Positions 27,548 through 36,099 of a stretch of 64,000 nucleotides of DNA are shown here, in pieces. A program made the position numbers and the translations under genes. A model generated the notes under the pieces. It was given only the letters and a program-made list of their open reading frames with translations, searched no databases and was not told where the DNA came from. This stretch comes from Thiocapsa rosea (GTDB lineage: Bacteria; Pseudomonadota; Gammaproteobacteria; Chromatiales; Chromatiaceae): assembly GCF_003634315.1 (NCBI RefSeq), contig NZ_RBXL01000001.1:5126501-5190500 (forward strand), read 5' to 3'. Every line of letters begins with the position of its first letter. The stretch's first letter is position 1.

Positions 27548-27931
27548 TCAGTCGCGACCGCGCTCCACGGGCGAGAGCGCGGCGGATTCTTCGTCCGTGA
27601 ACAACCGCGAGCGGGTCAAGAAGCGCACACCCTCGGGACCCTCCAGCGAGAACATGCCGCCACGCCCGGGCACCACGTCGATGATCAGTTGGGTGTGCCG
27701 CCAGTAGTCGAATTGGGCCTCGCTCATCCAGAAGGGGCAGCCGCCGATCTCGCCGAGTTTCACGTCGCTCCCGCCCGTGCGCAGCTCACCGGCAGGCCAG
27801 CACATGGGCGCACTGCCGTCGCAGCAGCCGCCGGACTGGTGAAACATCAAGGGACCGTGCTGTGCCTTCAGTCGCTCGATCAGCGCGAGCGCGGCCTCGG
27901 TTGCCACGACGCGCGGGCTGGGGTCGCTCAT
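27548..27931 (-). CDS. DUF779 family protein associated with aldehyde dehydrogenase
   Basis: A 127-residue protein of the DUF779 family, with the conserved Cys/His-rich centre FHQSGGCCDGSAPMCW and GCPFWM, plus QLIIDVVPGRGGMFSLEGPEG. The family is almost always encoded beside NAD aldehyde dehydrogenases of the ExaC/AldB kind, as here (106 bases downstream). Its biochemical role is unknown; the clustered Cys residues suggest metal binding or redox sensing. The start at 27931 has GGAGC upstream; open sequence before it is ignored. Confidence 0.85.
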   Translation of the reverse strand: MSDPSPRVVATEAALALIERLKAQHGPLMFHQSGGCCDGSAPMCWPAGELRTGGSDVKLGEIGGCPFWMSEAQFDYWRHTQLIIDVVPGRGGMFSLEGPEGVRFLTRSRLFTDEESAALSPVERGRD

Positions 27932-28036
27932 GGTGTCTCGCTCCGGAATTCGGGGTGTGGTGGCGGGCCCGCCGGCCCGACCACCGCATCGACCGGGAGC
28001 GCACACCTTGCGGCGCGCATCTCCCGGGCGCCATCC

Positions 28037-29557
28037 TCAGAAGAAGCCCAAGGCATGCGGGCTGTAGCTGACCAGTAGGTTCTTCGTCTGCTGGTAGTGC
28101 TCGAGGGCCATCTTGTGGTTCTCGCGACCGATGCCCGATTGTTTGTAGCCGCCGAAGGCGGCATGCGCCGGGTAGAGGTGATAGCAATTGGTCCAGACGC
28201 GTCCGGCCTTGATGGCGCGCCCCATGACGATGGCGCGACGACCGTCGCGGCTCCAAACGCCGGCCCCGAGTCCATACAGCGAGTCGTTGGCGATCGCCAG
28301 AGCCTCGGCCTCGTCCTTGAAGGTGGTCACCGAGACCACCGGGCCGAAGATCTCCTCCTGGAAGATGCGCATCTTGTTGTGACCCTTGAAGACGGTCGGC
28401 TTGACGTAGTAGCCCCCGGCGAGGTCACCCTCCAGGACGGCGCGCTCCCCGCCCACCAGACACTCGGCGCCTTCCTGGCGCCCGATGTCGATATAGGCGA
28501 GGATTTTGTCGAGCTGCTCGGAGGACGCCTGGGCGCCGATCATGGTCTCGGTGTCCAGCGGGTTTCCTTGCTTGACCTGCTTGACTCGTTCTACCGCGCG
28601 GGCGATGAACGCATCGGCAATGGACTCCTGGACCAGAACCCGCGAGGGACAGGTGCAGACCTCACCCTGGTTCAGGGCGAACATCGCAAACCCTTCGAGC
28701 GTTTTGTCGAAGAAGGCGTCTTCCTGATCCATGATATCCGCGAAAAAGATGTTCGGCGACTTGCCGCCCAGCTCGAGCGTAACCGGGATGATGTTCTCCG
28801 CCGCATACTGCATGATCAGCCGGCCGGTACTGGTCTCGCCGGTGAAGGCGATCTTGGCGATGCGCTTGTTGGTCGCGAGCGGTTTGCCGGCCTCGACGCC
28901 GAAGCCGTTGACGATGTTGAGCACACCCGGCGGCAACAGATCCTGGATCAGCTCGGCCACCACCAGGATCCCGACCGGGGTCTGTTCGGCCGGTTTGAGC
29001 ACGACGCAGTTGCCGGCCGCCAGAGCGGGGGCCAGCTTCCAGACGGCCATCAGGATGGGGAAATTCCAGGGGATGATCTGACCGACAACACCCAGAGGCT
29101 CGTGGAAATGGTAGGCGACCGTGTCGTGGTCGATCTCGCAGATCGACCCCTCTTGGGCGCGAATGCAACCGGCAAAGTAGCGGAAGTGGTCCACGGCGAG
29201 CGGAAGATCCGCCGCCATCGTCTCGCGGATGGGCTTGCCGTTGTCCCAAGCCTCCGCGAGCGCGATGATTTCCAGGTTTTGCTCGATGCGGTCGGCGATC
29301 TTGAGAAGAACGTTCGAGCGCTCGGCCGGGGAGGCTTTTCCCCAGGCGTCTTTGGCACGATGAGCCGCATCCAGGGCCAGCTCGATGTCGGCAGCGGACG
29401 ATCGCGGGATCTCGCAGAAGGCTCGACCATCGACGGGCGAGACGTTCTCGAAATACCGACCCTCGACGGGCGCGACCCATTCGCCCCCGATGAAGTTTCC
29501 GTAACGCGGCTTGAAGCTGAGCTTGGAATCGGCCTCGCCAGGCTTGGCATAGATCAT
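28037..29557 (-). CDS. NAD-dependent aldehyde dehydrogenase, ExaC/AldB type
   Basis: A 506-residue ALDH with the class motifs in order: [47 protein letters not shown] (general-base Glu), [11 protein letters not shown] (nucleophile Cys), and [10 protein letters not shown]. This subgroup oxidises acetaldehyde, glycolaldehyde or similar products of quinoprotein alcohol dehydrogenases. DUF779 and a TonB receptor follow on the same strand. A sigma54 promoter about 75 bases upstream and an 18-bp inverted repeat beyond it indicate control by an enhancer-binding activator, in line with the AcoR-like gene 3.5 kb away. Confidence 0.93.
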   Translation of the reverse strand: MIYAKPGEADSKLSFKPRYGNFIGGEWVAPVEGRYFENVSPVDGRAFCEIPRSSAADIELALDAAHRAKDAWGKASPAERSNVLLKIADRIEQNLEIIALAEAWDNGKPIRETMAADLPLAVDHFRYFAGCIRAQEGSICEIDHDTVAYHFHEPLGVVGQIIPWNFPILMAVWKLAPALAAGNCVVLKPAEQTPVGILVVAELIQDLLPPGVLNIVNGFGVEAGKPLATNKRIAKIAFTGETSTGRLIMQYAAENIIPVTLELGGKSPNIFFADIMDQEDAFFDKTLEGFAMFALNQGEVCTCPSRVLVQESIADAFIARAVERVKQVKQGNPLDTETMIGAQASSEQLDKILAYIDIGRQEGAECLVGGERAVLEGDLAGGYYVKPTVFKGHNKMRIFQEEIFGPVVSVTTFKDEAEALAIANDSLYGLGAGVWSRDGRRAIVMGRAIKAGRVWTNCYHLYPAHAAFGGYKQSGIGRENHKMALEHYQQTKNLLVSYSPHALGFF

Positions 29558-29629
29558 GGTTTGCTCTCCTTCGTCACGACGCTGGTGGTTGACGGGTGTT
29601 TCGAGCGGGAAGCTCGGTCGTGACGGATA

Positions 29630-29645
29630 AGCACGAGGCTTGCCA
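29630..29645 (-). promoter_or_regulatory. Sigma54 -24/-12 promoter for the aldehyde dehydrogenase operon
   Basis: On the minus strand TGGCAAG-CCTC-GTGCT matches consensus except one base in each box; GG (29643-29644) and GC (29631-29632) are 10 apart. The predicted start near 29619 leaves about 60 bases of leader. Bases 29558-29803 contain nothing else that I can support except the repeat below. Confidence 0.7.
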
Positions 29646-29780
29646 TCATCGACTCAATCCGCCGTTCGAGGCATCCGATCTGCCGGACGCTGCACCGGAG
29701 ACTAGAGAGACCGCCACAACCGGGTGGCGGGCTGATCGTGATTCTTCGGTGTGGCTCCAAGCGCGCGGCGCGCAGCTCCC

Positions 29781-29798
29781 TGCTCCACTTTCGGAACA
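29781..29798 (-). promoter_or_regulatory. 18-bp inverted repeat, putative activator site upstream of aldehyde dehydrogenase
   Basis: On the minus strand TGTTCC-GAAAGT-GGAGCA: half-sites agree at five of six positions, with one departure from yGTnnC-N6-GnnACr. Its centre is about 146 bp upstream of the -24 element, between the promoter and the end of mfnB. Confidence 0.45.
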
Positions 29799-29803
29799 GT
29801 CTG

Positions 29804-30487
29804 TCACGCCTCGTTTGCTTGCACCGCCGCGTGCACGGCGCGCAGTCGCTCCGTATCCAATCCGGCGACGCGCCGATCCGCCTGACAGAGGGCACCTCGG
29901 AATCCCAGATAATCGGGCCTCAGCGTGCGCAATTGCGGAATATCTTCGAGCCGCAGCGATCCCGCCAGCCCGGTCAGGAGTCCGAGATCCCGTGCGCCTG
30001 AGACGAAGTCCTGCAACACCGCGATCGTCATGTGGTGGAGCAGACCTTTGCCGGATTTTTCCGCCGTGTCCAGCATGATGCCGACGCAGCCGGCCGCGGC
30101 GAAGTCGGCCAGGCGTGTCGGGTCGGGTCCACGATCGGCGAACATAACCGCCACGATGGAACAACTCGACGCCGCAGCGGCGATGCTCGGCAGACAGTCT
30201 CTGACATGCGCGTCAGTGAAGAATCCCACCTTGACGTAATCAACGCCGGTCGCCGCGGTTGCTCGGATGGCCCTATCGGTCAACCGGGCATCGGGGGGCA
30301 GATCGCCGATGGTCGCGCTCACCGGTCGACGCCCGGCAACCTGCGCCAGGATGTCGCGGATACGCTCGAGGGGAAGCGCGCCCAAGGCGCCGAGCGCTGG
30401 ATTCTTCAGATCGATGATCCCGGCGCCGGCGCCGATTGCCATCTCGGCTTCGGCGCTGTCGGTGACGCTTGCGAGCATTCGGATCAT
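29804..30487 (-). CDS. mfnB: MfnB, (5-formylfuran-3-yl)methyl phosphate synthase
   Basis: A 227-residue TIM-barrel protein of the former DUF556 family: MLASVTDSAEAEMAIGAGAGIIDLKNPALGALGAL is the family N-terminus, then GVDYVKVGFF, GIMLDTAEKSGKGL and YLGFRGALC. MfnB makes the furan precursor of methanofuran from two glyceraldehyde 3-phosphates, so its presence says the cell makes methylofuran for the Fhc complex. It overlaps the DUF447 gene by four bases and is the last gene of the regulator-led minus-strand operon. Confidence 0.9.
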   Translation of the reverse strand: MIRMLASVTDSAEAEMAIGAGAGIIDLKNPALGALGALPLERIRDILAQVAGRRPVSATIGDLPPDARLTDRAIRATAATGVDYVKVGFFTDAHVRDCLPSIAAAASSCSIVAVMFADRGPDPTRLADFAAAGCVGIMLDTAEKSGKGLLHHMTIAVLQDFVSGARDLGLLTGLAGSLRLEDIPQLRTLRPDYLGFRGALCQADRRVAGLDTERLRAVHAAVQANEA

Positions 30488-31053
30488 GGCCCCGAGCTCT
30501 CGCCCGCGCGGTGTGCCTCGACCCGCTCCATCAGCCATGCCCAGGCCTCCTGCTCGCGCGGACCGGCGGTCTTCTCGACGGCGATCTGCAGATAGTCGAT
30601 CTCGCGTGCGATCTTCTCGGCCGGCAGCAGATCCAGTCGGCTCACCAGAATCGCCAACTCCAAGATCGCCGCCCGGGCGCGATTGAAGCCCCGGAAAGGG
30701 AGATGGTTGGCCTCGTGCAGTGGTCGGCAGAACAACCGAGGGCGCAGAGGATCATCCTCGACCTCGGCAAGCTCCACCTCGACGTGGGCCAAGCCATCCG
30801 CGAGGCGCGGGACCTCGACCCGCTCGGATCGTGTCAGCGGCCAGTCGGTTCGGCCGGTCAGGCAGCCGGCGAAGATGCGCACGTCATCGGTATAGTTGAT
30901 GACGGCGCACCGGGTTCGAAGCACATTATCGAGGGTGCTGGAGGGCCTGAAGGGGGCGACGAGGATCCGTCCCTCGCGATGCCGGATTCCCATCGGAGCG
31001 ATGTGGGCCCGGCCGCCGGGGTCGAGGGTGGTGACGATGACTTCGTGAATCAC
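30484..31053 (-). CDS. DUF447 family protein (flavin-reductase-like fold)
   Basis: A 189-residue protein of the DUF447 family, containing HIAPMGIRHREGRILVAPFRPSSTL and VINYTDDVRIFAGCLTG. Family members resemble FMN-binding split-barrel proteins and are widespread in archaea and in bacterial H4MPT islands; the function is unknown. I start at the GTG at 31053, which overlaps the preceding TGA (GTGA) and has GAGG 9 bases upstream. It sits between the DHPS-like gene and mfnB. Confidence 0.8.
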   Translation of the reverse strand: MIHEVIVTTLDPGGRAHIAPMGIRHREGRILVAPFRPSSTLDNVLRTRCAVINYTDDVRIFAGCLTGRTDWPLTRSERVEVPRLADGLAHVEVELAEVEDDPLRPRLFCRPLHEANHLPFRGFNRARAAILELAILVSRLDLLPAEKIAREIDYLQIAVEKTAGPREQEAWAWLMERVEAHRAGESSGP

Positions 31054-32450
31054 GAGCGCGTCCTCTTCGGTTGTCGGGTGGGGCCGACGGCCTCGGTGCC
31101 GGCCGACGACATGGGCGCCGGAGGAGGAAGGACGCAACCCCAACGCAACGGCTGGTCCTGGACGTAGCCCTTGCCGAGTTGAAGTGCGATCTGCGCGCGC
31201 GCCAACTCGACGCCGAGATAAAAGGCATGCCCGCCGTCCTGTTCCACACCCAGATGGAGATAGAAGTCGAAGGGGTCGTCGAAGGTCATGAGACCGTCGC
31301 GATTGTAGAGGTGGATCCCCTCAGCGCTGACCTGGATGCGGAAGTTCGGATCCCGCACGGCCGCAGCCAGCTCACGGATCTCCTCGGCGTCGTAGGGAAA
31401 GGGACGGCGTTCGTGGAGCGCCGTGAGGCCGGGGTCGATGAGCTTGGGTAGACTGCCTTCTCGGCGCGCCCATGACATGATGCGCCTGGCAAGGTCGGCC
31501 TCCCGAATCGCGCTGCGGCAATGCGGGCTGACCCGGGTCGTGAGGATGTTGGTGATGCCGAGCTCCGAGATCAGCCCCATCAGCAGTGCATTGATGCCGG
31601 CCGTATCCGCCTCGGTCAACTCGGTGAGATTGCCGACACCCATCATGATGGATGCCTGCGGATGCGTCTCGCGCAGGCGGTGGTAACGCACCAAGGAGTC
31701 GGCAAAGCCGAAGTGAATGGGGTCCAGGATCGGGTCGGCGATATAGGGCCGTCCTTCGGCATCCATCCGTGCCATCGCACGCTCGAGTGACGCCAGATCT
31801 CCGGGGCGGTGCGGCACCAGGACCGGGATCGACGTCACCTCTGCGGCGATCCAGAGATTTTCCTCGTCCAGGCTCAACAGAAAATCCGCACCGGCACGCC
31901 CCCCCGCGAGGAGCTCCTCCGGCTGCATCGAGTCGACACTGACCCGATACCCTGCATCCTTCAGAGCGCGAACGCTCGCGTCGAGGTGGGGGAACCGGGA
32001 GTCCGGCAGGCAGCCGAGGTCGATCACATCCGCGCCCTCGGAGCGCATGGCGGCAGCCTCTTCGAGGATGCCCTCGACCGAGCGACACGGCGCATCCACG
32101 ATCTCGGCGAAGATGCGCACATCGTAGTGACTGAGGTCCGGCACCGGGCCTTCGAGCCCGAAATAGCGGGGCAGATCCTTCAACTCCTCGGGTCCGCGCT
32201 CGACCGGTATGCCGAAATGGCGGCTGAGCTCATCCAGGTCGCCTCGGCAGCGCCCCGGGATGATGATGCGGTCGACCCCGCCGGGATCGGTGAGCCGTCT
32301 GCGGATCATGTCGACCGTCATCAGGGCAGCGACCTTGACTCCCAGTTGCCGAACGGACCAGGTACGACCGGGCAGATCCATCCGCTCGAGCACGCGCAGC
32401 AGCGGCTTTTCGGCGAGCTGGCCGGTGAGAAAGAGGATGTGCTCGCACAT
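31050..32450 (-). CDS. Dihydropteroate synthase-like protein of H4MPT islands
   Basis: A 466-residue protein. The N-terminal 140 residues (MCEHILFLTGQLAEKPLLRVLE to RIIIPGRCRGDL) are specific to this family; the middle has the DHPS-like barrel elements EGADVIDLGCLPD, VSVDSMQPEELLAGGRAGADFLLSLD and GVGNLTELTEADT. Archaeal relatives are proposed to join pterin and beta-RFA-P in methanopterin synthesis, and bacterial homologues occur in H4MPT islands. Clustering with the flavoprotein, DUF447 and MfnB supports a cofactor-synthesis role. I regard the condensation step as inference. Confidence 0.82.
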   Translation of the reverse strand: MCEHILFLTGQLAEKPLLRVLERMDLPGRTWSVRQLGVKVAALMTVDMIRRRLTDPGGVDRIIIPGRCRGDLDELSRHFGIPVERGPEELKDLPRYFGLEGPVPDLSHYDVRIFAEIVDAPCRSVEGILEEAAAMRSEGADVIDLGCLPDSRFPHLDASVRALKDAGYRVSVDSMQPEELLAGGRAGADFLLSLDEENLWIAAEVTSIPVLVPHRPGDLASLERAMARMDAEGRPYIADPILDPIHFGFADSLVRYHRLRETHPQASIMMGVGNLTELTEADTAGINALLMGLISELGITNILTTRVSPHCRSAIREADLARRIMSWARREGSLPKLIDPGLTALHERRPFPYDAEEIRELAAAVRDPNFRIQVSAEGIHLYNRDGLMTFDDPFDFYLHLGVEQDGGHAFYLGVELARAQIALQLGKGYVQDQPLRWGCVLPPPAPMSSAGTEAVGPTRQPKRTRS

Positions 32451-32461
32451 GCGGGCGGGTC

Positions 32462-33028
32462 TTACCCTGCAACGACCGACGCAGACGGCCCCGGCGCGGG
32501 CGACTCCTGCAGGGCCGTCACCAGATCCTCGAAACGCTCGACGACTCGGGTATACTCAAAGTGCCGCAACCGCTCGACGTTCTCCAGGTCGATGCGTCGC
32601 GGATAGACCATGACCTGCCCGCCGGGGGCCTCGGTTTCCATCGCCGGCGCGGTGTCGCAGGCAAAGACGATGCTGGGGATACGGCACTTTCCCGCCTGGG
32701 CATAGATGTTCGTGACCAGTGAATCCGAGATCCCCCAGACCATCTTGGCAACGCTGTTGGAGGTCGCCGGCGCGATCACCAGGCGATCATAATGTCCTTT
32801 GTAGAATAGGCCGACCGGGCCGGCGCTCGCGGTGGTGTCGCGGAAGCAGGTCATACGCTCGCGCAGGCGCCGCACGTCGCACCCGTACATCGACAGCACT
32901 TCCGCGGCGGCACGGCTCAGAAAGAGGTCCACGTCCTCGTAGCTCTCCAGCAACTCCAGACACTCCTTGAGGTAATGTCCGGAGCCCGTGATGGCCCAAG
33001 CCAACCTCGGCGTCTTCGCCGACTTCAT
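32462..33028 (-). CDS. DmrB/AfpA-like archaeal-type flavoprotein
   Basis: A 188-residue flavoprotein (Flavodoxin-like HFCD fold) with AWAITGSGHYLKECLELLE at the N-terminus, VIAPATSNSVAKMVWGISDSLVTNI and VFACDTAPAMETEAPGG. Such proteins include dihydromethanopterin reductase DmrB and the AfpA flavoprotein of methylotroph islands, so a dihydro-H4MPT reductase is the likeliest role. It follows the sigma54 activator by 9 bases and lies 11 bases before the DHPS-like gene. Confidence 0.8.
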   Translation of the reverse strand: MKSAKTPRLAWAITGSGHYLKECLELLESYEDVDLFLSRAAAEVLSMYGCDVRRLRERMTCFRDTTASAGPVGLFYKGHYDRLVIAPATSNSVAKMVWGISDSLVTNIYAQAGKCRIPSIVFACDTAPAMETEAPGGQVMVYPRRIDLENVERLRHFEYTRVVERFEDLVTALQESPAPGPSASVVAG

Positions 33029-33037
33029 CTCGGAGCG

Positions 33038-35002
33038 TCAACGCGCGGGGCTGATGCCATAGCGCTTCATCCGCCGGTAAAGCGTATTTCGACTCAGCCT
33101 GAGGTTCTTGGCGACGAGACTCACGTTCCAATGCGTACCCTCGAGTGCCCGCAAGAGGGCGTCTCGCTCGGCGAAATCCAGTACATTGAATGTCGCCGAA
33201 GCAGCGAATTCAGAGGGTTCCTGAACGCGCGCCGCATACCGCAGCTCTTCCGGAATGTCCCGTAGGCTGATGCGATTGTCCTCGCACAAGGCCGTGACCG
33301 CGCGCAGCACGTTGCGCAACTGACGAAGATTACCGGGCCAGGTGTAATTCACGAGGCGGTCGAGTGCTGCGGGCGCCCACTCGAGCGGCACGTCCGAGCG
33401 GGCCTCCTCTTGGGCAACTTTGAGGATCAGCTCGCGCCGGTCGGCCCGCTCGCGCAGCGGCGGGATGACCAGCGAGATTCCGTGGATCCGATAGTAGAGG
33501 TCCTCCCGGAACTTGCCTTCCGCGATCAGGGCACGCACGTCCCGATGTGTTGCACTGATGAGCTGAATCGAGACCGGAATGGCCTTGTCGCCGCCGAGCG
33601 GAACGACGGTTCGATCCTCCAGGACGCGCAACAGGCGCGCTTGAAGGTGGATCGGCATATCCCCGATCTCGTCGAGAAAAAGCGTGCCGCCGTCGGCCTG
33701 AACGATCTTGCCGCGGCTGCCTTCGCGGCTCGCCCCCGTGAAAGCCCCTGCCTTGTAACCGAAAAGCTCGCTCTCGATCAGCGACTCCGGCAAGGACGCG
33801 CAATTGAGCGCGACGAATGGCTTGTCCCGCCGGGCGCTGGCCTGATGCATCGCCCGGGCGAATACGTCTTTCCCCACACCGGTCTCGCCGAAGAGCATGC
33901 AGGGGATGTCGCGATCCAGCACCTTCTCGATAATCTCCAGGTTCCGGCGCATCTTGGGGTCGCCGAAGTGGAGCGCGGCGAACGGACTATAGCGGTCCGT
34001 GCAGGCGGCCACCGTCGGATTGGCCGCGGGTCTGGGCATCGGCGCGCGGGCTGGCGGAGAGACATTCTCCGGCGGCTGCACCTTGGCGAAAAAGCGCCGC
34101 TCCGACTGGGTTTCGTGGATCGGGAAGGCCGGATGGCCCTGCGAATGAGCGCGTTTGAGCAACATCGGGAGCGCGATCGTAAAGAGCTCGTCGATACGCT
34201 GCCCGACCAACTGCTGCGGGGTTTCCAGCGCCATCTGGAAGATTGCGCTGCGATTGGCGGCCAGGATAAGGCCATCCGGCGTGAAGGCGATGAGCCCTTC
34301 GCCGAGTGTGCCGATGAATTCGGCCCGGCTGTGACACCGAAACACGTAGGCATCCTTCAACGCACAGAAGAACACCCGGTTCTCGATCATCTGCGCGGAC
34401 ATGTTCAGAAGCACCATGGTGTGTTGCTGGGCGAGCTGTGCCTCGCTCGAGGCATCCAGGATCGCCAAGACATTGCCGTGGGGATCGAGAATCGGCGCCG
34501 CCGCGCAGGTCAGCAAGGCGTTGCGCTTGAAGTAGTGCGCCGACTTGTGAATCACGAGGGGCTTCTGCTCGACCAGACAGGTCCCCATCGCGTTGGTACC
34601 CTGCACGGCCTCGTTCCAGACGGCGCCCGTCTGAAAACCGACCCTGGCCGCCGTGTCGGTAAAGAGCGGGTCTCCGATATAGTTGAGCAGGATACCGTCG
34701 CTGTCGGTCAACATGATCGCGTGACCGGAGCCCGCGAGCTGCTGATAGAGGTTGGTCATCTCGTGACGGGCGATCTCGAGGAGACGCCGAGACCGTTCTT
34801 GACGTTCGAGCAGATCCCCGCGGGCCACCACGACCGGTTCCGGCGCCTTGTCCGGATCGAGCCCATAGCGCACATGGCAGCGTTGCCACGAGGCGATGGT
34901 GACGTCGTCCATCGACGCGCGAATCCGCTCGTCGCCGGCGAGTGCCGATCGCACGAAGGCGGCGTGCTCGTTCGCGCCGAACTCCAGGATTGCGTTTGCC
35001 AT
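33038..35002 (-). CDS. AcoR-type sigma54-dependent transcriptional activator
   Basis: A 654-residue enhancer-binding protein. The N-terminal 220 residues form the AcoR-like sensory region with a GAF domain (AAAPILDPHGNVLAILDASSEA), followed by a PAS-like stretch. The central AAA+ domain (about 350-580) has Walker A GETGVGKD near residue 370, the sigma54-contact loop GAFTGA, and Walker B GGTLFLDEIGDMP. The C-terminus is a Fis-type helix-turn-helix (NVSLVAKNLRLSRNTLYRRMKRYG). All parts needed to activate sigma54 holoenzyme are present. It heads the operon of flavoprotein, DHPS-like, DUF447 and mfnB, and is the prime candidate to bind the 18-bp repeats upstream of the sigma54 promoters in this window. 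A decayed paralogue lies at 56.7 kb. Confidence 0.93.
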   Translation of the reverse strand: MANAILEFGANEHAAFVRSALAGDERIRASMDDVTIASWQRCHVRYGLDPDKAPEPVVVARGDLLERQERSRRLLEIARHEMTNLYQQLAGSGHAIMLTDSDGILLNYIGDPLFTDTAARVGFQTGAVWNEAVQGTNAMGTCLVEQKPLVIHKSAHYFKRNALLTCAAAPILDPHGNVLAILDASSEAQLAQQHTMVLLNMSAQMIENRVFFCALKDAYVFRCHSRAEFIGTLGEGLIAFTPDGLILAANRSAIFQMALETPQQLVGQRIDELFTIALPMLLKRAHSQGHPAFPIHETQSERRFFAKVQPPENVSPPARAPMPRPAANPTVAACTDRYSPFAALHFGDPKMRRNLEIIEKVLDRDIPCMLFGETGVGKDVFARAMHQASARRDKPFVALNCASLPESLIESELFGYKAGAFTGASREGSRGKIVQADGGTLFLDEIGDMPIHLQARLLRVLEDRTVVPLGGDKAIPVSIQLISATHRDVRALIAEGKFREDLYYRIHGISLVIPPLRERADRRELILKVAQEEARSDVPLEWAPAALDRLVNYTWPGNLRQLRNVLRAVTALCEDNRISLRDIPEELRYAARVQEPSEFAASATFNVLDFAERDALLRALEGTHWNVSLVAKNLRLSRNTLYRRMKRYGISPAR

Positions 35003-35081
35003 GATCCCGATCCTCCTCCGGTGGCGAGCGATTCGCCGCCCGCGCGGCAGTGCGAGCCGCGCGAAGCGCCGGACGCTTTTC

Positions 35082-35124
35082 TTATATTGATTCGATGATC
35101 TTCGTTATATTGATTCGATGATCT
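35082..35124 (-). repeat. Tandem 20-bp direct repeat upstream of the sigma54 activator gene
   Basis: TTATATTGATTCGATGATCT occurs at 35082-35101 and again, identical, at 35105-35124 (23-bp period), 80-120 bases upstream of the activator ATG. It is strikingly AT-rich for this genome. It may hold a -10 element (TATAAG or TATAAC on the minus strand) or paired operator sites. The remaining bases 35125-35503 show no gene or clear signal. Confidence 0.75.
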
Positions 35125-35503
35125 CGATCGGCCGGCACGTAATGCTCTGCAGGCATTTGTCGCGTCCGCTCCAGAGGCGTCTGCGCCACTGGACACCGCA
35201 GCCATTCTCAGCGCCGACGCGATAACGAAACTGGGTGATCATCGGCGAGGACCCGACTCGATACCTTCGCCGGTGACGCAGCGATCCATCCGCGATCCTC
35301 GTCACCATAATCCAGGCACCCGGCAATGCACAAGCTCTCGACCACCCATGCGTGTGCTCAGGCATATTGCCCGATGGTGGTGGCGATACCCGAATCATTA
35401 CAGAGGCTCGCTCTCCTGCGTCAGCGCTGGATCGTGCCGGACGATCGGCTCCGACCAATCAAGACCTCGATGACCCATCCGCGCTCAACTGCAGCCTCCG
35501 CAG

Positions 35504-36025
35504 TCATCGATCGGCCCCGCTTTGCCGAAGTGCCGCGTCGATCCGTTCGGCAAGCCGGGCGGCCCCGCGAGCGGTCACCGAAACGGTTTGCCCCTTGATC
35601 TCCACGATGAGGTTCTCCCTGACCTTCCCGGTCCCGGCATCGATCAGGTTTGCCATCAGATAGGCAAACAGGAAGCTCGGCTTGTGGAGACGCCCCACCA
35701 GGATGAAGTCCGCCCCCTGTGCTCGGCCCAGCTCCGCCGCGGCTTCGGGGTGGTCGAAGAGGTAGCCGAAACCCGCGTTGGCCTCCTCGACTCGGGCCGC
35801 CTCGATGGCGATCGGGCGATACCGGCGGGTCTCGGCGAGAGCGCGCTCCAGCAGGGGCCGCACGGACGCGGTCCGTTCACGCTCCTGCGCGCCGCCGTCC
35901 AGACCCGTCAAGTCGTTCAGCTCGAAATCCAACACGGCGATCGTCGTGTCGGCCAAGACCGGCAGGGCCCAGAGGAGCCAGAAACCGCCGATCGTCGCGG
36001 ATCGAATTGCGGTTGTCGCCATCAT
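35504..36025 (-). CDS. DUF2380/DUF3280-like periplasmic protein
   Basis: A 173-residue exported protein, signal peptide about 1-24 (ending PVLADT), then TIAVLDFELNDLT, the hallmark of the DUF2380/3280 group, and GADFILVGRLHKPSFLFAYLMANLID. The function is unknown; such proteins are found beside quinoprotein dehydrogenase and associated transporter genes. It is the last gene of the ABC transporter operon (75 bases after the ATPase). GAGG lies 6 bases before the first of two adjacent ATGs. Confidence 0.75.
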   Translation of the reverse strand: MMATTAIRSATIGGFWLLWALPVLADTTIAVLDFELNDLTGLDGGAQERERTASVRPLLERALAETRRYRPIAIEAARVEEANAGFGYLFDHPEAAAELGRAQGADFILVGRLHKPSFLFAYLMANLIDAGTGKVRENLIVEIKGQTVSVTARGAARLAERIDAALRQSGADR

Positions 36026-36099
36026 CGTCGACCTCGCGCTCGTAGGTGAATGGATAGGTGGATGGATCCACGCGGATATCGGTCGCGCCGACACGCCGA

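Noticed and set aside
28097-29623. 500-codon open frame antisense to the aldehyde dehydrogenase
   Set aside because: The opposite strand encodes a full, motif-complete ALDH; the antisense product has no recognisable features.
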